64,000 nt of DNA from Chryseobacterium panacisoli. Lineage in GTDB: Bacteria; Bacteroidota; Bacteroidia; Flavobacteriales; Weeksellaceae. The translations under genes and the position numbers were made by a program. Below the pieces are notes generated by a model that did no database searches, was not told the DNA's origin, and worked only from the letters and a program-made list of their open reading frames with translations. Positions 45,820 to 53,765 of the stretch are shown one piece after another. Position 1 is the first letter of the stretch. Each line of letters opens with the position of its first letter. The stretch lies in NCBI RefSeq assembly GCF_008274625.1, contig NZ_VTRU01000003.1, positions 372,001 to 436,000 on the forward strand, written 5' to 3'.

Positions 45820-46866
45820 TTAATTGTTCTCGGGTCTCAGGCTTCGTACCGTCTTACCAGCTTTCCACATTTCGCTTTCTCTCAACTCAGTAAGTTCGAC
45901 TTCCAGTTTTTCACGATAGTCCGGCTTGCTGTTACTGTCAATCGAACGTTGTGCTTCATTTCCTTTCGCTACATTATCATACAATTCTTCAAATAAAGGA
46001 GAAGTGACATCCCTGAAACGTTTCCACCAGTCTAAAGCTCCTCTCTGAGCTGTGGTACTGCAATTAGCATACATCCAGTCCATCCCGTTTTCTGCAACTA
46101 AAGGCATTAATGACTGAGTAAGTTCTTCCACCGTTTCATTAAAGGCTTCGGAAGGGCTATGTCCATTTTTTCTCAGTACATCATACTGAGCAGCAAATAT
46201 TCCCTGTACAGCTCCCATTAATGTTCCTCTTTCTCCGGCAAGGTCACTGTATACTTCTTTTTTAAAATCGGTTTCAAACAGATATCCGCTTCCTATCGCG
46301 ATACCCAATGCCGTTACTCTTTCTCTGGCTTTTCCTGTAGCATCCTGATAAACGGCAAAACTGCTGTTCAGTCCTCTGTCCTGCAGAAACATTCTTCTCA
46401 ACGACGTTCCTGAACCTTTGGGCGCTACCAAAAATACATCTACATCGGCTGGCGGAACAATTCCTGTACGCTCGCTGAACGTGATTCCGAAGCCATGAGA
46501 AAAATACAGAGCTTTTCCTGGGGTAAGATGTTGTTTCACTTTTGGCCAGTATTCAATCTGTGCAGCATCACTCAGAAGATAGCAGATAATAGTTCCTTTT
46601 TCTAATGCTTCTTCAATTTCAAATAAAGTTTCTCCGGGTACAAATCCGTCTGCTACTGCTTTATCCCATGATTTGGAGTTTTTTCTCTGCCCTATAATGA
46701 CATTAATTCCGTTGTCTTTCTGATTTAAAGCCTGTCCGGGCCCCTGTACTCCATATCCGATTACTGCCACGACTTCATTTTTTAATACTTCCTGAGCCTG
46801 TTCCAACGGAAATTCCTCTCTTGTTACTACGTTCTCCTCTACGCCTCCAAAATTCAATTTTGCCAT
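45820..46866 (-). CDS. ilvC: Ketol-acid reductoisomerase
   Basis: 348 residues. The N-terminal Rossmann domain has VAVIGYGVQGPGQA and the cofactor loop GQRKNSKSW, which suggests NADPH. The C-terminal knotted domain holds the Mg2+ ligands, including DLAGERGTLMGAVQG and the conserved Glu near VEELTQS. It converts acetolactate or acetohydroxybutyrate to the dihydroxy acids for Val/Leu and Ile. Third last step gene in ilvEDBNCA, between ilvN (45 bases) and ilvA (11 bases). Confidence 0.96.
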   Translation of the reverse strand: MAKLNFGGVEENVVTREEFPLEQAQEVLKNEVVAVIGYGVQGPGQALNQKDNGINVIIGQRKNSKSWDKAVADGFVPGETLFEIEEALEKGTIICYLLSDAAQIEYWPKVKQHLTPGKALYFSHGFGITFSERTGIVPPADVDVFLVAPKGSGTSLRRMFLQDRGLNSSFAVYQDATGKARERVTALGIAIGSGYLFETDFKKEVYSDLAGERGTLMGAVQGIFAAQYDVLRKNGHSPSEAFNETVEELTQSLMPLVAENGMDWMYANCSTTAQRGALDWWKRFRDVTSPLFEELYDNVAKGNEAQRSIDSNSKPDYREKLEVELTELRESEMWKAGKTVRSLRPENN

Positions 46867-46911
46867 TTTTTTGATTTTATAATTATTGATTATGATGTTT
46901 AATATTTATGT

Positions 46912-47193
46912 TTAGCTTGCATATTCTACAGCTGTCAGGTATGGATTTCTGTGATAATGTACTTCCAGAACATCTACCTGTTTTTCCATTTGTCTGCTGA
47001 TTTTCTGAACAGAATCTTCCGTTTCTCTGATCACGATGACAAACTTTTTTACTTTTTCTATTTCTGAAGGACCTACATTAAAGGTCACCATAGAAATTCT
47101 TCTTCTTGAAAAAATAGCATTGATCCGGCCGATCAATCCTAAATAATCTTCTGTATACGCAGTGATCGTATATTCTTTATGATCTGTTTTCAT
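46912..47193 (-). CDS. ilvN: Acetolactate synthase small subunit, ACT domain only
   Basis: 93 residues, a single ACT domain (YTITAYTEDYLGLIGRINAIF), which binds valine-type feedback inhibitors and activates the large subunit. It lacks the C-terminal domain found in the ~160-200-residue small subunits of many bacteria and is close in size to the enteric IlvM/IlvN. It lies 10 bases after ilvB. Confidence 0.88.
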   Translation of the reverse strand: MKTDHKEYTITAYTEDYLGLIGRINAIFSRRRISMVTFNVGPSEIEKVKKFVIVIRETEDSVQKISRQMEKQVDVLEVHYHRNPYLTAVEYAS

Positions 47194-47203
47194 CTTTTTA
47201 TTT

Positions 47204-48928
47204 TTAAGTTTTATTATTTAACACAATCTCCGAAACACTTTTCCCTTGGGGAATCATTGGAAATACATTATGTTCTTTTCCTGTCATTACCTCAAGAAGA
47301 AAAGATCCTTTGTGATCGAGCATTTCACGAATAGCCCATTTCAGGTCTTCTCTTTCAGACACTTTATTCCCAGATATATTATAACCTTTGGCTACCTGAA
47401 CAAAATCAGGACTCTGAATGTCTACCGAAGAATATCTTTCTTCGTGGAACAATTCCTGCCACTGTCTTACCATACCGAGGTAGCAATTATTAAGAATTAA
47501 TATTTTGACCTCCGGATGATACTGCATAATGGTTCCTAATTCCTGAATATTCATTTGAGCGCCTCCATCTCCCATGACAGCAATTACAGGACGGCCAGTC
47601 TCTGCATAAGAAGCTCCTATTGCGGCAGGAAGACAAAATCCCATGGTTCCCAATCCGCCACTCGTTACATTGGTACGGGAATTCTTAAATTTAGAATAAC
47701 GGCATGTCGCCATCTGATGCTGCCCCACATCAGTTACAATGACGGCCTCTCCTTCTGTCATCTCGTTCAGATAACGGATGACTTCTCCCATTGTAATTTC
47801 TCCTTCTTCAGGATAAAGCTCTGTATTGATGAGGCTGATATTTTCAATTTCATGACAGCTTCTAAATCTCTCATGCCATTCCGGATATTCTCTTTTTGTA
47901 ATCCATTTTGTAAGAAATGGAAGAGTATGTTTACAGTTTCCAAGAACCGGAACATCCGCTTTTACATTTTTATTGATCTCTGCCTTATCTATATCCAGAT
48001 GAATGATTTTCGCCTGTTTCGCATACTGATCCAACCTTCCTGTTACGCGGTCATCGAAACGCATTCCGACAGCAATCAAAACATCACATTCATTGGTTAA
48101 TATATTGGGTCCATAGTTTCCGTGCATTCCTACCATTCCAACAGCTTGTGGATGATCGGTAGGAATAGCGCTCATTCCTAAAACCGTCCATGCCACCGGA
48201 ATTCCTGATTTTTCGGCAAACTCTAAAAACTCTTTTTCAGCTTTTCCCAGCATAATCCCCTGTCCGGCGATAATAAATGGTCTTTCGGCCTCATTAATCA
48301 GCAAAGCAGCTTCTTCAATACTTTCAAAACATGGATCAGGATTTGGTTTATAACTTCTCAATGAGTGACATGGAGAATATCCTTTATAATCAACAGACTG
48401 CAGCTGAGCATTTTTAGTAACGTCAATCAATACAGGACCCGGACGGCCAGATTTTGCAATGTAAAATGCTTTTGCCAGTACTTCGGGAAGCTCATTGGCA
48501 TCGGTCACCTGATAATTCCATTTGGTAACCGGACTTGTAACGTTCATCACATCTATTTCCTGAAAGGCATCGGTTCCGAGAAGATGTTCAAAAACCTGTC
48601 CTGTAATGCATACCAGAGGAGTATTATCCAGCAGCGCATCAGCCAGTCCTGTTACAAGATTGGTGGCTCCGGGACCGCTGGTTGCCAATACAACACCGAC
48701 TTCTCCCGAAACTCTTGCCAACCCCTGCGCTGCATGTACTGCAGCCTGTTCGTGACGGACAAGCACATGTTTCAGATTTTCCTGGTAGTCATAAAGAGCG
48801 TCATAAATAGGAATAATAGCTCCCCCCGGATATCCGAAAACGGTTTTCACTCCTTCATTAAGAAATGCTTCCAGAATGATCCGGCTTCCGCTAAGTTGTA
48901 TTTCTGTTGATAAATTCAGGTTTTCCAT
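47204..48928 (-). CDS. ilvB: Acetolactate synthase large subunit
   Basis: 574 residues with three TPP-enzyme domains. The N-terminal domain has the catalytic Glu in VRHEQAAVHAAQG. A central FAD-binding-like domain follows, and the C-terminal domain has the TPP/Mg2+ motif GDGGAQMNIQELGT...NN. It condenses pyruvate with pyruvate (Val/Leu) or 2-oxobutyrate (Ile). Six bases separate it from ilvD, and the small subunit follows. Confidence 0.96.
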   Translation of the reverse strand: MENLNLSTEIQLSGSRIILEAFLNEGVKTVFGYPGGAIIPIYDALYDYQENLKHVLVRHEQAAVHAAQGLARVSGEVGVVLATSGPGATNLVTGLADALLDNTPLVCITGQVFEHLLGTDAFQEIDVMNVTSPVTKWNYQVTDANELPEVLAKAFYIAKSGRPGPVLIDVTKNAQLQSVDYKGYSPCHSLRSYKPNPDPCFESIEEAALLINEAERPFIIAGQGIMLGKAEKEFLEFAEKSGIPVAWTVLGMSAIPTDHPQAVGMVGMHGNYGPNILTNECDVLIAVGMRFDDRVTGRLDQYAKQAKIIHLDIDKAEINKNVKADVPVLGNCKHTLPFLTKWITKREYPEWHERFRSCHEIENISLINTELYPEEGEITMGEVIRYLNEMTEGEAVIVTDVGQHQMATCRYSKFKNSRTNVTSGGLGTMGFCLPAAIGASYAETGRPVIAVMGDGGAQMNIQELGTIMQYHPEVKILILNNCYLGMVRQWQELFHEERYSSVDIQSPDFVQVAKGYNISGNKVSEREDLKWAIREMLDHKGSFLLEVMTGKEHNVFPMIPQGKSVSEIVLNNKT

Positions 48929-48934
48929 ATACTT

Positions 48935-50617
48935 TTATTGAGTGATTTCGTCTGTTACACAGCCTTCTGCCGCTGATGATACTGTTAATGCATATTTATA
49001 AAGCAACCCTTTCTGTACTTTAAGAGGAGGTTTTTGCCATCCTTCCTTTCTTCTTTCTATTTCTTCTTCCGAAACTTTGAGCTGTATAGTGTTTTTTACA
49101 GCATCAATTTCAATCAGGTCATCATTGTTTACAAAGGCGATCAGACCTCCTTCGTGAGCTTCCGGGGTAATGTGCCCAACTACAAACCCATGGGTTCCAC
49201 CACTAAATCTTCCGTCTGTAATCAAAGCGACACTGCTTCCCAACCCTGCACCGATCAGGGCACTCGTGGGTTTAAGCATTTCTGGCATTCCGGGAGCACC
49301 TTTAGGACCTTCATGGCGGATGACGATAACATCACCATGCTGTACGGTTCCATCCTGTATTCCTCTGATCAGGTTCTTTTCGCCATCAAATACGCGGGCT
49401 TTTCCTACAAAACGCTCCCCTTCTTTGCCTGTGATCTTTGCCACGCTTCCTTTTTCAGCAAGGTTTCCATATAATATTCTCAAATGCCCTGTCTCTTTTA
49501 CAGGTTCTGACAATGGTTTTATGATTTTCTGTGTATTAAAATCCAGATCCGGAACATTTTCTAAATTTTCGGCTAATGTTTTTCCGGTTACCGTTAAACA
49601 ATCACCGTGTAATAATCCCTGGTTTAAAAGGTATTTCATAACTGACGGTATTCCTCCGTGCTCATACAAATCCTGCATCAGGTATTTTCCGCTAGGTTTC
49701 AGATCCGCCAGTACCGGAGTTATATCGCTCATTTTCTGGAAGTCATCCTGAGTAAGAGGCACCCCTACACTTTTTGCCATGGCTATAAAATGTAAAACAG
49801 CGTTGGTACTTCCTCCAAGAATAACAATCATGCGCAAAGCATTTTCAAAAGCTTTACGGGTCATGATATCTGATGGTTTGATGTCTTTTTCCAATAGTAT
49901 TTTCAGATATTTTCCTGCTTCATGACATTCTTCCTGTTTTTCTTTACTCAGAGCAGGGTTAGAAGAGGAATACGGAAGACTCATTCCTAATGCTTCTATC
50001 GCCGAGGCCATTGTATTTGCGGTATACATTCCACCACATGCGCCTGCTCCCGGGCAGGAATTCTTTATAACCCCATCAAAATCTTCTTCTGTTATTTCTC
50101 CTGCAATCTTTTTTCCCAAAGCCTCAAAAGCAGAAACAATGTTAAGCTGTTCACCTTTGTAGCAGCCGGGAGCAATAGTTCCTCCGTAGACCATGATGGA
50201 TGGTCTGTTCAGCCTTCCCATCGCAATAATAGTTCCCGGCATATTTTTGTCACAACCTGGCAATGCGATCAATCCGTCATAATATTGGGCTCCGCAGATG
50301 GCTTCAATACTGTCAGCAATTACATCACGGCTTACCAGAGAATAGCGCATTCCATCTGTTCCGTTGCTCATCCCGTCACTCACTCCAATGGTGTTAAAAA
50401 TTAATCCGGCTAACCCATGATTCCATGTTCCCTTTTTTACAACCTGAGCCAGATCATTCAAATGCATATTGCAGGTATTTCCGTCATAACCCATACTGGC
50501 AATTCCGACCTGAGCCTTATGCATATCTTCTTCTGTAAATCCTATACCGTACAACATTGCTTTGGCTGCGGGCTGTTCGCTGTTCTGCGTGAATGTTTTT
50601 GAATATTTATTTAACAT
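48935..50617 (-). CDS. ilvD: Dihydroxy-acid dehydratase
   Basis: 560 residues. Iron-sulfur Cys residues are seen in GCDKNMPGT (near residue 120) and [17 protein letters not shown] (near 190). The C-terminal substrate region [14 protein letters not shown] is standard. It makes the 2-oxo acids of Ile and Val; the cluster is oxygen-sensitive in many homologues. Second gene of the operon. The 180-base gap after ilvE contains a possible internal promoter (50682-50689). Confidence 0.96.
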   Translation of the reverse strand: MLNKYSKTFTQNSEQPAAKAMLYGIGFTEEDMHKAQVGIASMGYDGNTCNMHLNDLAQVVKKGTWNHGLAGLIFNTIGVSDGMSNGTDGMRYSLVSRDVIADSIEAICGAQYYDGLIALPGCDKNMPGTIIAMGRLNRPSIMVYGGTIAPGCYKGEQLNIVSAFEALGKKIAGEITEEDFDGVIKNSCPGAGACGGMYTANTMASAIEALGMSLPYSSSNPALSKEKQEECHEAGKYLKILLEKDIKPSDIMTRKAFENALRMIVILGGSTNAVLHFIAMAKSVGVPLTQDDFQKMSDITPVLADLKPSGKYLMQDLYEHGGIPSVMKYLLNQGLLHGDCLTVTGKTLAENLENVPDLDFNTQKIIKPLSEPVKETGHLRILYGNLAEKGSVAKITGKEGERFVGKARVFDGEKNLIRGIQDGTVQHGDVIVIRHEGPKGAPGMPEMLKPTSALIGAGLGSSVALITDGRFSGGTHGFVVGHITPEAHEGGLIAFVNNDDLIEIDAVKNTIQLKVSEEEIERRKEGWQKPPLKVQKGLLYKYALTVSSAAEGCVTDEITQ

Positions 50618-50681
50618 ATTTTTTCTACATTTTCTATTATTTTCCTTTCTTTAAAATAGAGTTCTTTACTAAATTTCGATC

Positions 50682-50689
50682 CAAAACTA
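50682..50689 (-). promoter_or_regulatory. Possible internal promoter before ilvD
   Basis: Minus-strand TAGTTTTG matches the -7 consensus; the nearest TTG is 25 bases upstream, slightly too far. It would give ilvDBNCA a start that bypasses the leader attenuators. Confidence 0.35.
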
Positions 50690-50797
50690 CATTTTGTAAT
50701 ATTATTTTCATTTTCAACTTTCACAAAAACTACAATATTCAATCGTTTTAAAAACAGATGTATTTAATTGATAGTTAAATGTTTAAATTCTAAAAAT

Positions 50798-51670
50798 CTA
50801 CAATGACAGAACTCTTACCAATTTCAAATATGCCTGCTGTACTCTTCCACTCGCAGTCTCTTCCCAATTTCTTGTGAAAGGAACATCATCAAGAGAATTC
50901 AGAGCAACAATTTCTGCTGCTGTCCCACAGAAAAAGCCAGCATCCGCACCCCGCATGTCTTCAGGCTTGAAAAAGGTTTCTTTAACCGGAATATCAAGTT
51001 CTTCACAGATCTCAAAAACCGTTTGTCTTGTAATCCCAGGAAGGATGCTTCCTTTGGCCGGAGTAAATAAAACCCCGTCTTTTTCGTAGAAAACATTGGC
51101 TCCCGAGCTTTCGGCAACATATCCGTTTTCATCCAATACCAGCGCTTCATCGTAGCCTTTGTCTTTGGCATCCTGACAGGCCAATATTGAGTTTACATAA
51201 TGTCCTCCTACTTTGGCTTCAACCTTGAAAGCTTTGGGATTAGGACGTTGAAAAGGAGAAGTCATGATTTTCATTTTATCTGCCAGATAGCCGTTGTTCC
51301 ATTCCCAGGCAAGAAGTGACAGATAAGATTTTTGTCCTTTTGAAAGGGACATATTGGGTGAACACGTGACCAACGGACGGATATAAGCATCAGTAAAACC
51401 ATTACGGTCCAGAAGTTCATATGTAAGTTCTGTAAGCTGATTTACGGAATAATCGAAAGGAATATGCATTAATTCAGCTGATCTTCTCAGTCTTTCAAAA
51501 TGTTCTTTTGCCTTGAAAATTCTCGCTCCATGATCAGTGCTGTAAGATTTAATTCCTTCAAAAACAGAGTACCCATAGTGAAGTGATTGTCCGTACAGGT
51601 CTGTTCCGGCATCTTTCGCTTTCATAAATTTTCCGTCAAAGTAGATCGTCGTGTCGTCGTTATAATACAT
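50798..51670 (-). CDS. ilvE: Branched-chain amino acid aminotransferase
   Basis: 290 residues, fold-type IV PLP enzyme. The Schiff-base Lys is in VEAKVGGHYVNS (near residue 155) and the C-terminal phosphate-binding loop is GTAAEI (near 255). It performs the last step to Ile, Val and Leu. The frame is open back to 51769, but that extension is read through the terminator hairpin of the leader. ATG 51670 (MYYNDDTTIYFDGKF) gives the family length. It is the first structural gene after the two attenuators, with ~31 bases between the T run of the second terminator and its ATG. Confidence 0.94.
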   Translation of the reverse strand: MYYNDDTTIYFDGKFMKAKDAGTDLYGQSLHYGYSVFEGIKSYSTDHGARIFKAKEHFERLRRSAELMHIPFDYSVNQLTELTYELLDRNGFTDAYIRPLVTCSPNMSLSKGQKSYLSLLAWEWNNGYLADKMKIMTSPFQRPNPKAFKVEAKVGGHYVNSILACQDAKDKGYDEALVLDENGYVAESSGANVFYEKDGVLFTPAKGSILPGITRQTVFEICEELDIPVKETFFKPEDMRGADAGFFCGTAAEIVALNSLDDVPFTRNWEETASGRVQQAYLKLVRVLSL

Positions 51671-51701
51671 GTTATAAGGTTTAAAAAAATTTAAAAATTG
51701 A

Positions 51702-51735
51702 AATAAAAAAAGCCCTCTCACAATGTGAGAGGGCT
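51702..51735 (-). terminator. Second attenuator terminator of the ilv leader
   Basis: Minus-strand arms AGCCCTCTCAC (51735-51725) and GTGAGAGGGCT (51721-51711), 3-base loop, then seven T and more. Its 5' arm is also complementary (8 of 9 bases) to GTGAGAAGG at 51769-51761, which overlaps the stop codon of leader peptide 2. Terminator and antiterminator are therefore exclusive. Confidence 0.85.
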
Positions 51736-51765
51736 CAATATATGTACAGTCATACATCTTCCTTC

Positions 51766-51822
51766 TCACAAACGCAAGGGAATAATAATGACGATAATAA
51801 TTACTGATAATAACTGATACAT
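51766..51822 (-). CDS. ilv leader peptide 2 (Leu/Ile/Val-rich)
   Basis: Eighteen codons, MYQLLSVIIIVIIIPLRL. Twelve of 18 residues are Leu, Ile or Val, including six Ile and four Leu. The stop codon TGA (51768-51766) lies within the antiterminator arm 51769-51761, so a ribosome that finishes would mask it. A weak pause hairpin can form between TTCCCTT (51782-51776) and AAGGAA (51764-51759), overlapping the antiterminator arm. A ribosome stalled on the Ile run would free that arm to capture the terminator. It shows every element of ribosome-mediated attenuation; expression is not proven. Confidence 0.8.
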   Translation of the reverse strand: MYQLLSVIIIVIIIPLRL

Positions 51823-51842
51823 ATTTTTACTATAAAAAATTA

Positions 51843-51876
51843 AAACAAAAAAACCGTTTCATCATTTGAAACGGTT
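51843..51876 (-). terminator. First attenuator terminator of the ilv leader
   Basis: Minus-strand arms AACCGTTTC (51876-51868) and GAAACGGTT (51860-51852), 7-base loop, then a T-rich run. The 5' arm can pair instead with GAAACGG at 51918-51912, inside the end of leader peptide 1. It begins 27 bases after that peptide's stop codon. Confidence 0.85.
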
Positions 51877-51903
51877 CTATATATAATTTAAATTAAAATC
51901 TAT

Positions 51904-51987
51904 CTAAAATGCCGTTTCCTTCCTGCTGTTAATGACAGCAGCAATAATAGAAATGACAATAATATTTTTCTGATTCGTAAAATTCAT
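51904..51987 (-). CDS. ilv leader peptide 1 (Ile/Val-rich)
   Basis: Twenty-seven codons. The core (residues 9-19) reads IIVISIIAAVI, with six Ile and two Val but no Leu. A pause hairpin CTGCTGT / ACAGCAG (51941-51935 with 51929-51923) lies over codons 16-22. The next seven bases, GAAACGG (51918-51912), are a copy of the terminator 3' arm and can act as antiterminator. The stop codon TAG is at 51906-51904. ATG is only 4 bases after the -7 box, so the peptide may be translated from a leaderless message. Same logic as leader peptide 2, in series. Confidence 0.8.
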   Translation of the reverse strand: MNFTNQKNIIVISIIAAVINSRKETAF

Positions 51988-51991
51988 ACTG

Positions 51992-52021
51992 CAAATGTAT
52001 AAACTTTTTAATTACTCACAA
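51992..52021 (-). promoter_or_regulatory. Promoter of the ilv leader and operon
   Basis: Minus strand TTG (52021-52019), a 19-base spacer and TACATTTG (51999-51992), an exact Bacteroidetes promoter. The predicted start point falls at or beside the ATG of leader peptide 1 (51987). Confidence 0.75.
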
Positions 52022-52037
52022 GTTTTTTTCACACTTT

Positions 52038-52904
52038 TTATTTTTTCCGTAAAAAACGGGCAAGTGTTTCCTTTGCTTCAGCGACATCATGAACCCTTAA
52101 AATTTTGGCTCCCTGCTCCAAAACATTCATATGAAGTTTCTGTGTTTCTTCATTGATATCCAAAGGTGATTTCCCAAGAGGTTTGTAGATAAATGACTTT
52201 CTGGAAATCCCTATTAAAAGGGGAAATTTTCCAAATCCGAGATATCCAACTTCATGGATCATTTTCATCTGATCTTCTCCTGTTTTTCCGAAGCCAAAAC
52301 CGGGATCAAGAATGATGTCATTCACTCCTTTTTCTAAAAGTTCTTTTGTCTTTTTAGCAAAATATCGGTTTACTTCCAGCGTAATATCTTCAAACTTTAT
52401 TTTATCGTGCATAGTTTTGTAGGAAGGGTTTACGTGCATCAAAATATAAGGAAGTTTTGTTTCAGCAGCCGTATTGAACATTTCTGTATCATACTGGCCG
52501 CCTGAGATATCATTGATCAGATCAATTCCTTCATTGAAGCCAAATTTTACGGTTGCTGCATAAAAAGTATCAAGAGAAATCAAGGCTTCCGGAAATTCTT
52601 TTTTAATCATAGAAATGATATTTCCGATCCTGCTTATTTCTTCTTCAGCGCTTAAAAACTCAGCATTCGGTCGCGTAGACTGAGGCCCGATATCCAGTAT
52701 TTCTGCCCCATCTTTCAATAATTTTTCAGCATGCTCTAAGGCTGCTTTTTCGGTATTGAATTTTCCGCCGTCAGAGAAAGAATCCGGGGTCAGATTGAGG
52801 ATTCCCATGATTTTTGGAGTATCAAGCTGTACTAAACGACCGTTACAGTTGATTGAGTAGGTTTGGGCGTTGGAGGGTTTGAGGGTTTGAGAGTTTGAGA
52901 GCAT
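52038..52904 (-). CDS. folP: Dihydropteroate synthase
   Basis: 288 residues. It joins p-aminobenzoate to dihydropterin pyrophosphate in folate synthesis and is the sulfonamide target. Family motifs: MGILNLTPDSFSDGG (residues ~33-47), LDIGPQSTRP (near 72), LINDISGG and LDPGFGFGKT. The first ~18 residues (MLSNSQTLKPSNAQTYS) are read from a CTCTCAAACC-type simple repeat that resembles nearby intergenic DNA. The native start may therefore be shifted or extended by repeat growth. A -7 box TAATTTTG (minus, 52961-52954) lies 49 bases upstream. Ends 16 bases before the ilv promoter. Confidence 0.93.
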   Translation of the reverse strand: MLSNSQTLKPSNAQTYSINCNGRLVQLDTPKIMGILNLTPDSFSDGGKFNTEKAALEHAEKLLKDGAEILDIGPQSTRPNAEFLSAEEEISRIGNIISMIKKEFPEALISLDTFYAATVKFGFNEGIDLINDISGGQYDTEMFNTAAETKLPYILMHVNPSYKTMHDKIKFEDITLEVNRYFAKKTKELLEKGVNDIILDPGFGFGKTGEDQMKMIHEVGYLGFGKFPLLIGISRKSFIYKPLGKSPLDINEETQKLHMNVLEQGAKILRVHDVAEAKETLARFLRKK

Positions 52905-53197
52905 GGAAATTTATAATTGATGAATGATAAGTGATAAATGATTTTGTATTCTGCAAAATTAGTCATTTGTGGGTGTTTAATGAGAAGTTAAAAGCTAGAA
53001 ATTATAAATGATGAATTATGAATTATGAGTTAGACTCCTACTACACTCTCACATCTTCCTATCATAACCCAGCAACACGAGCCCCGAACCCTGAAACTCT
53101 CCCACTCACCCACTCTCAAACCTTCTCACACAAACTCAGCTCATCAAATTCAAAAATCTAAAACCGAATTCGTATATTTGGAAGATTAAGAAAATTT
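52905..53197. repeat. Intergenic low-complexity DNA
   Basis: Degenerate ATGATAAATGAT / GATGAATTATGAATTATGA words (52907-53030), then C-rich CTCTCAAACCTTCTCA words (53040-53140). The -7 box TATATTTG for the next gene is at 53173-53180. No gene seen. Confidence 0.6.
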
Positions 53198-53764
53198 ATG
53201 CTAAAAACATCAGTACAGTTCGAGAAAGTTATCAGTCAGTGTCGTGATCTTTTCGGTAAAAAACTACAGGATTATGGGGCTGCATGGAGGGTTTTAAGAC
53301 CAAGCTCAATTACGGATCAGATTTACATCAAAGTCAACAGAATCCGTACACTGCAGATGACTGATAAAAAAATGGTGGATGAGAGTGAGGAAGATGAATT
53401 TATCGCCATTGTGAACTACTCTATCATTGGACTTATTCAGCTGGAAAAAGGCCTTTCCAATGATTTCAATGAAAATAAAGAAGAAATTTTAGGTCTTTAT
53501 GACAAATATTCCAACGAAGCGAAAGCTTTAATGGAAAGAAAAAATCATGATTATGGTGAGGCATGGAGAGATATGAGAATCTCTTCGATCACGGATCTTA
53601 TTTATCAGAAAGTATTAAGAACTAAACAGATTGAGGACAACCAGGGAAAAACGATCGTTTCGGAAGGGCTTGACGCCAACTATTTCGATATGCTGAATTA
53701 TGCTGTCTTCTGCCTGATCAAGTTCTCGGAAAAAGAAAATCAATTCAAACCCAAAAATATTTAA
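53198..53764 (+). CDS. DUF1599 protein with two repeats
   Basis: 188 residues made of two similar halves. Each has a KxxDYGxAWR motif (KLQDYGAAWRVLRPSSITDQIY near residue 23; KNHDYGEAWRDMRISSITDLIY near 113) and a later YSIIGLIQLE / YAVFCLIKFSE helix. This is the DUF1599 family of Bacteroidetes, related in look to all-alpha nucleotide pyrophosphatase folds, but no activity is established. A -7 box lies 17 bases before ATG. The next gene starts one base after the stop. Confidence 0.85.
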   Translation: MLKTSVQFEKVISQCRDLFGKKLQDYGAAWRVLRPSSITDQIYIKVNRIRTLQMTDKKMVDESEEDEFIAIVNYSIIGLIQLEKGLSNDFNENKEEILGLYDKYSNEAKALMERKNHDYGEAWRDMRISSITDLIYQKVLRTKQIEDNQGKTIVSEGLDANYFDMLNYAVFCLIKFSEKENQFKPKNI

Positions 53765-53765
53765 T

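Noticed and set aside
51671..51769. 33-residue extension of IlvE
   Set aside because: It is read through the second attenuator hairpin and its T run; family length starts at 51670.
51700..52020. T-box or other riboswitch upstream of ilvE
   Set aside because: No T-box core sequence or specifier loop seen; the Ile/Val/Leu codon runs and nested complementary arms explain the region as peptide attenuation.
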